From contig JABWAY010000174.1 of the NCBI GenBank assembly GCA_013360825.1, positions 1 through 8,598 on the forward strand: a DNA stretch of 8,598 nucleotides, in the 5' to 3' direction. This stretch comes from Candidatus Brocadiia bacterium. Its GTDB lineage: Bacteria > Planctomycetota > MHYJ01 > WSZJ01. The notes beneath the pieces were generated by a model. That model was not told the origin of the DNA. It ran no database searches and was given only the letters and a program-made list of their open reading frames with translations. Below, one piece after another: positions 4,898 to 8,598 of the stretch (its first letter is position 1; each line of letters begins with the position of its first letter). Both the position numbers and the translations under genes were made by a program.

Positions 4898-6054
4898 GGT
4901 TCGTGGCGGTCAGAATGCTGGTCGGCGACCGGGCGCGGTACTTCGGAATCCTGGTCGGGCTGACGTTCGCCTCCCTGCTCATCACGCAGCAGGCGTCGAT
5001 CTTCATCGGCCTCATGGCCCGCAGCTACGGGTTCATCGAGGACACGGGTTATCCGGACATCTGGGTGATGGACGAGAAGGTCCAGTTCATCGACGACATC
5101 AAGCCGCTCCAGGACACGCAGCTGCTGCGCGTCCGCGGCGTCGAGGGGGTCGACTGGGCGATGCCGCTCTACAAGGGACTCCTCAAGGCCAAGCTGGCGA
5201 ACGGGCAGTTCCAGACCTGCAACGTCATCGGCCTGGACGACACGACGCTCGTCGGCGGCCCGCCGAAAATGCTCCAGGGCCGGCTCGTGGACCTCCGGAA
5301 TGCCGACGGAGTGATCGTGGACGCCGTGGGAGCCCGGACGAAACTGGCGAAACCGCCCAGGAACCCGGGCGAAAGATCGGTCCCCCTCGCGATCGGGGAC
5401 ACGCTCGAGCTCAACGACCACCGGGCCGTCGTCGTCGGGATCTGCGAGGTCACCCGCACGTTCCAGTCGCAGCCCGTGATCTACACGACCTACACCCGCG
5501 CCACCCAGTTCGCCCCCGCAGAGCGGAAACTCCTGTCGTTCATCCTGGTGGAGGCGAAGCCCGGGGTCGAACCGGCCGAAGTCTGCCGGCGGATCCGGGC
5601 CACGACGGGCCTCGCCGCGTGGACCCAGCAGGAATTCCAGGACCTGACCTGGAATTACTTCATGAAATACACCGGGATCCCCGTGAACTTCGGCATCGCC
5701 GTCGCCCTCGGCTTCCTCGTCGGGACCGCAATCGCCGGCCAGACCTTCCACAACTTCACGGTGGACAACATCAAACACTTCGCCGCGCTCAAGGCGATGG
5801 GCGCGGGGAACATCATGCTCCTGCGCATGATCCTCATCCAGGCACTCATCGTCGGGCTCGTCGGGTGGGGCCTCGGCGTGGGCGTCGCCTCCCTGTTCGG
5901 TTTCTGGATCAAGAACACCGAACTGGCCTTCAAGCTGACCTGGCAGATCCTCGTCGTCAGCGGGGTCGCCATCACCATCATCTGCTCCCTCTCCGCGCTC
6001 CTCAGCCTCCGCACCGTCCTGCGCGCCGAGCCCGCGATCGTGTTCAAGGGGTGA
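4894..6054 (+). CDS. FtsX/DevC-like ABC transporter permease
   Basis: A 386-residue inner-membrane subunit with the MacB/FtsX-type plan: one N-terminal membrane helix (about 18-40), a long periplasmic domain (about 41-262, including GYPDIWVMDE at 52-61), then three helices (about 264-283, 310-336, 350-372). DNIKHFAALKAMGAGN (291-306), between helices 2 and 3, is the cytoplasmic coupling segment typical of FtsX-like permeases that contacts the ATPase. Length and topology match DevC of the cyanobacterial DevBCA exporter. In this superfamily the pump works by mechanotransmission, pushing substrate from the periplasm through an adaptor and outer-membrane channel. The start overlaps the repressor stop (ATGA), indicating coupled translation. 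The protein would work as a dimer with the ATPase at 6057. Substrate cannot be told from sequence; DevBCA exports glycolipids, others in the family export drugs or peptides. Confidence 0.88.
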   Translation: MRFVAVRMLVGDRARYFGILVGLTFASLLITQQASIFIGLMARSYGFIEDTGYPDIWVMDEKVQFIDDIKPLQDTQLLRVRGVEGVDWAMPLYKGLLKAKLANGQFQTCNVIGLDDTTLVGGPPKMLQGRLVDLRNADGVIVDAVGARTKLAKPPRNPGERSVPLAIGDTLELNDHRAVVVGICEVTRTFQSQPVIYTTYTRATQFAPAERKLLSFILVEAKPGVEPAEVCRRIRATTGLAAWTQQEFQDLTWNYFMKYTGIPVNFGIAVALGFLVGTAIAGQTFHNFTVDNIKHFAALKAMGAGNIMLLRMILIQALIVGLVGWGLGVGVASLFGFWIKNTELAFKLTWQILVVSGVAITIICSLSALLSLRTVLRAEPAIVFKG

Positions 6055-6056
6055 AC

Positions 6057-6770
6057 ATGGACAGCGCCGCCGCCGCCATCTCCTGCACCGGGGTCACCAA
6101 GACCTACGGCAGCGGGCAGTCGCGCGTGACGGCCCTCCGCGGCGTGGACCTCGAGGTCCGCGCCGGCGAACTCCTCATGCTCGTCGGCCCGTCCGGCTGC
6201 GGCAAGACGACCCTCATCTCCGTGGCCGCCGGCATCCTGGACCACGACGAGGGCGAGTGCCTCGTTTTCGGCCAGGATCTCAAGGCCATGCCCCAATCCC
6301 GCCGCACCGCCCTTCGCGGACGCACCATCGGCTTCGTGTTCCAGGCGTTCAACCTCCTCCCCACCCTGACCGCCGCCGAGAACGTCGCCATCCCGCTCCT
6401 CATCAACGGGATGGGCCGGCGGGAGGCCGTGGACCGCGGGCGCGCCATGCTGGACCGCGTCAGCATCGGCGACCGCTGGAGGGACATCCCCTCGCGGCTC
6501 TCGGGCGGTCAGCAGCAGCGCGTCGCCATCGCCCGCGCCCTCGTGCACGATCCGAAACTCGTCGTCTGCGACGAACCCACGAGCTCCCTCGACCACGAAA
6601 CCGGCCATCGCGTGATGGACCTGATGCGCGAGGTCGCCGTCGGGCCGGACCGGACCCTGGTCGTCGTGACCCACGACGCCCGCATCTTCGAATTCGCCGA
6701 CCGGATCGCCCGGATGGACGACGGGCGCATCGTCGAAATCCGCGAAGGCACCCGCATCGAGCAGGACTGA
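6057..6770 (+). CDS. ABC transporter ATPase, MacB/LolD/DevA type
   Basis: A 237-residue ATP-binding subunit with all motifs intact: Walker A GPSGCGKT (44-51), Q-loop Gln96 in VFQAFNLLP, signature LSGGQQQR (148-155), Walker B LVVCDE (168-173) with catalytic Glu173, D-loop SSLD (176-179) and His206 in VVTHD. The 'FNLLPTLTAAENV' stretch after the Q-loop is typical of the LolD/MacB/DevA group that partners FtsX-like permeases. It hydrolyses ATP on the cytoplasmic face to drive the permease at 4894. AAGGGG (6046-6051) lies five bases before ATG 6057, two bases after the permease stop; GTG 6051 is in frame and would add two residues and a four-base overlap. Confidence 0.93.
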   Translation: MDSAAAAISCTGVTKTYGSGQSRVTALRGVDLEVRAGELLMLVGPSGCGKTTLISVAAGILDHDEGECLVFGQDLKAMPQSRRTALRGRTIGFVFQAFNLLPTLTAAENVAIPLLINGMGRREAVDRGRAMLDRVSIGDRWRDIPSRLSGGQQQRVAIARALVHDPKLVVCDEPTSSLDHETGHRVMDLMREVAVGPDRTLVVVTHDARIFEFADRIARMDDGRIVEIREGTRIEQD

Positions 6771-6783
6771 AAAGGAACCCGTC

Positions 6784-7836
6784 ATGATCCGCAAATACGT
6801 GCTCCCCGTGCTCGCCCTCGCCGGCGCCGTCCTGGCCGCGTGGACCGCCTTCATGGGCGCCCAGCCGCTTCCCGCCGCCCAGCCCGCAGTCCAGCCCGCC
6901 CGCGCCCCGTTCAGGACCTCCCTCGCCGGAGCGGGGCTCGTGGAAGCGTCGACCGAGAACATCGACGCCGGCGCCCCCGTTCCCGGACTGGTCCTCGAGG
7001 TCGCCGTCCGTGCCGGCGGCTCGGTGAGGGCCGGCGACCCGCTCTTTCGCCTCGACGACCGGGAACTGAAGGCCGAGGTCCTGGTCCGCGAAGCCCAGCT
7101 GGAGGCGGGCCGCCAGAAACTCGCGCGCCTCCGGGCCCTGCCGCGTGCGGAAGACCTCCCGGCCGTCGAGGCGCGCCTTCTCGCGGCGGAGGCGGATCGG
7201 GACAACGCGCGCGACGAGCTGGCCCGCGTCGAGGCGATGAAGGACAAGCGCGCGATCAGCGAGGAAGACCTGTCGCGGCGCCGCTGGTCCGCCCGCGTGG
7301 CCGAGGCGAAGGCGGCCGGGATCCGGGCGGAACTCGAATCGATGAAGGCCGGGGCCTGGGCCCCGGATCTCGCCGTCGCCGGCTCCGAAGTCGCCGCGGC
7401 GCAGGCGCAGCTCGACGCCGCCCGGATCGCCGTCGACCGCCTCACCGTCCGCGCCCCCGTCGATGCCGACATCCTCCGCGTCGACATCCGCCCGGGAGAG
7501 TACGCGATGGCCGGCCAGTCCCTCGTCGTCCTCGGCGCCACCACCACTCTCCACGTCCGCGTCGACATCGACGAAAACGACGCGTGGCGCTTCCGCCCCG
7601 GCGCGGCCGCCGTCGGATTCGTCCGCGGCAACAGCGACCTCAACACGCGCATGACGTTCGTCCGCCTGGAACCCTACGTCATCCCGAAGAAATCCCTCAC
7701 GGGCTCCTCCTCCGAACGCGTGGACACCCGCGTCATGCAGGTCCTCTACGCCTTCGAACGCAGGATGCTCCCGGTCTACGTCGGCCAGCAGATGGACGTC
7801 GTGATCGAGGTGGAGGAGAAGGGGGAGGCACGGTGA
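6784..7836 (+). CDS. HlyD/DevB-type periplasmic adaptor (membrane fusion protein)
   Basis: A 350-residue adaptor. AAGGA (6772-6776) lies seven bases before ATG 6784. Residues 5-24 form an uncleaved anchor or signal helix. Then come a split lipoyl domain (first half about 60-92, GLVLEVAVRAGGSVRAGDPL; second half about 218-250, LTVRAPVDADILRVDIRPGE), a long alpha-helical hairpin between them (about 93-215, rich in Ala, Glu, Arg), and a beta-barrel region (about 254-345) with ERVDTRVMQVLYAF (311-324), a segment I recognise from DevB-like adaptors. It bridges the inner-membrane permease and the outer-membrane channel. It lies 13 bases after the ATPase stop and overlaps the next gene by four bases, so it belongs to the same operon. 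Confidence 0.9.
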   Translation: MIRKYVLPVLALAGAVLAAWTAFMGAQPLPAAQPAVQPARAPFRTSLAGAGLVEASTENIDAGAPVPGLVLEVAVRAGGSVRAGDPLFRLDDRELKAEVLVREAQLEAGRQKLARLRALPRAEDLPAVEARLLAAEADRDNARDELARVEAMKDKRAISEEDLSRRRWSARVAEAKAAGIRAELESMKAGAWAPDLAVAGSEVAAAQAQLDAARIAVDRLTVRAPVDADILRVDIRPGEYAMAGQSLVVLGATTTLHVRVDIDENDAWRFRPGAAAVGFVRGNSDLNTRMTFVRLEPYVIPKKSLTGSSSERVDTRVMQVLYAFERRMLPVYVGQQMDVVIEVEEKGEAR

Positions 7837-8598
7837 AGCGCCTGGTGCCGCTGCTCGCGCTCCTCGCCGGGTGCGCCGTCGGTCCGGACTACGGGGATCC
7901 GGAGTTCGCGATGCCGCCCTCCTGGTCGGTCCGGACGGACTCTCCGGCCGACCTGGCCCGCTGGTGGACCTCGCTCGGGGACCCGGTGCTCGACCGGCTC
8001 GTGGAGCGGGCGCTGGCCGGAAGCCCGGACCTCGCGGTCGCCGAGGCCCGGCTGCGCGAGTCGCGCGCACTGCGGGCCTCCAAGACGGCGGATCTCCTGC
8101 CGGACCTCGACCTGGGAGGCTCCCTGACCCGGTCCCGGAACTCCGGGCACGGACCGCCGATCCCCGGGACGAAACGCACCAACCTCTACCAGGCCGGGTT
8201 CGACGCGGTCTGGGAACTCGACTTCTGGGGCGGGCAGCGGAGAGGCGTCGAGGCGGCGCAGGCGCTTCTGGAGGCGGAGGAGGAAGCGTTCCGGGACGTG
8301 CGCGTGACGCTGATCGCGGAAGTCGCCCGGAACTACGCCGAGGTCCGCGGGGCGCAGGCCCGGCTCCGCGTCGCGGAGCGAGGACGCCGGGGACAGGTCG
8401 AGATTCTCGAACTGGTCCGCGCGCGCTTCGACGCGGGCCTCGTGACGGACCTCGACGTCGCGCGCGCCGAGGCCGCGGTCGACGGGATCGACGCGCGGGT
8501 CGGGACGTTCCTCCAGACCCGGGACCGCGCGATTCACCGCCTCGCGGCGCTGCTCGGCCTCTGGCCGGGGGCGCTCGTCGAGGAACTCGCGGCGGCCG
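7833..8598 (+). CDS. NodT/TolC-type outer-membrane efflux lipoprotein, 3'-truncated by window
   Basis: The first 255 codons of an outer-membrane factor. GTG 7833 overlaps the adaptor stop (GTGA), with GGGGGAGG (7821-7828) just before it. The N-terminus is a lipoprotein signal with lipobox LAGC (Cys14), and the mature part starts CAVGPDY, a hallmark of NodT-family channels. ARWWTSLGDPVLDRLVERAL follows, then paired TolC-type helices (SPDLAVAEARLRESRALRAS and RARFDAGLVTDLDVARAEAA) and the beta-barrel entry region VWELDFWGGQRRG. It would form a trimeric exit duct for the tripartite exporter. About half of the usual 450-500 residues are present. The missing part lies beyond the right edge, and nothing suggests damage. 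Confidence 0.92.
   Translation, partial: MKRLVPLLALLAGCAVGPDYGDPEFAMPPSWSVRTDSPADLARWWTSLGDPVLDRLVERALAGSPDLAVAEARLRESRALRASKTADLLPDLDLGGSLTRSRNSGHGPPIPGTKRTNLYQAGFDAVWELDFWGGQRRGVEAAQALLEAEEEAFRDVRVTLIAEVARNYAEVRGAQARLRVAERGRRGQVEILELVRARFDAGLVTDLDVARAEAAVDGIDARVGTFLQTRDRAIHRLAALLGLWPGALVEELAAA

Noticed and set aside
4756..8070. Long minus-strand open frames across the exporter operon
   Set aside because: The plus-strand frames hold intact, well-known motifs (Walker A/B, LSGGQ, lipoyl halves, lipobox), while the minus-strand frames are compositional shadows.
1..8598. CRISPR arrays, insertion sequences, rRNA or tRNA genes
   Set aside because: No spaced direct repeats, transposase-like protein, terminal inverted repeats or RNA gene signatures were seen.

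Overview
This window is very GC-rich, with nearly every codon ending in G or C, and its genes are densely packed on both strands. A double-membrane organism is indicated by exported proteins with Sec signal peptides and by a tripartite exporter with an outer-membrane lipoprotein. HEAT-like repeats followed by a W-rich linker and a TolB-type propeller are common in Planctomycetota, so that phylum is my best guess, but it is inference only. TGA is an ordinary stop here, ending most genes, so it is not globally reassigned.

Layout. (1) Positions 1-155, minus strand: the first 51 codons of a gene leaving the window. Its apparent start is preceded by a 7-bp tandem repeat and, further upstream, by an out-of-frame ATG with a strong Shine-Dalgarno. 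(2) 205-578: a spacer with no gene I can support, with an AT-rich stretch and two small hairpins. (3) 579-1148, plus strand: a carboxymuconolactone decarboxylase/AhpD-like thiol protein in which the second active-site Cys codon is TGA. A hairpin with the geometry of a bacterial SECIS lies just downstream, so this is a probable selenoprotein (C77-P-F-U80). This is the most interesting item. (4) 1161-3260, minus strand: an exported HEAT-like plus beta-propeller protein, convergent with the selenoprotein gene. (5) 3261-3418: a divergent promoter region with a dyad. (6) 3419-4144, plus strand: an exported protein of unknown function. (7) 4145-4240: a short AT-rich control region with a TTGACA box and a perfect inverted repeat. 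(8) 4241 to the right edge: a tight operon of TetR/CecR-like repressor, FtsX/DevC-like permease, ATPase, HlyD/DevB-like adaptor and NodT-type outer-membrane factor (truncated by the edge).

How they work together. The last five genes form a complete ATP-driven tripartite exporter with its own repressor. The repressor probably binds the palindrome that overlaps its promoter, so the repressor and pump are induced together by an unknown ligand, perhaps the exported compound. The selenoprotein gene is not visibly linked to the exporter; its likely role is thiol/peroxide redox chemistry. It requires selenocysteine machinery (SelA, SelB, SelC, SelD) that is not in this window.
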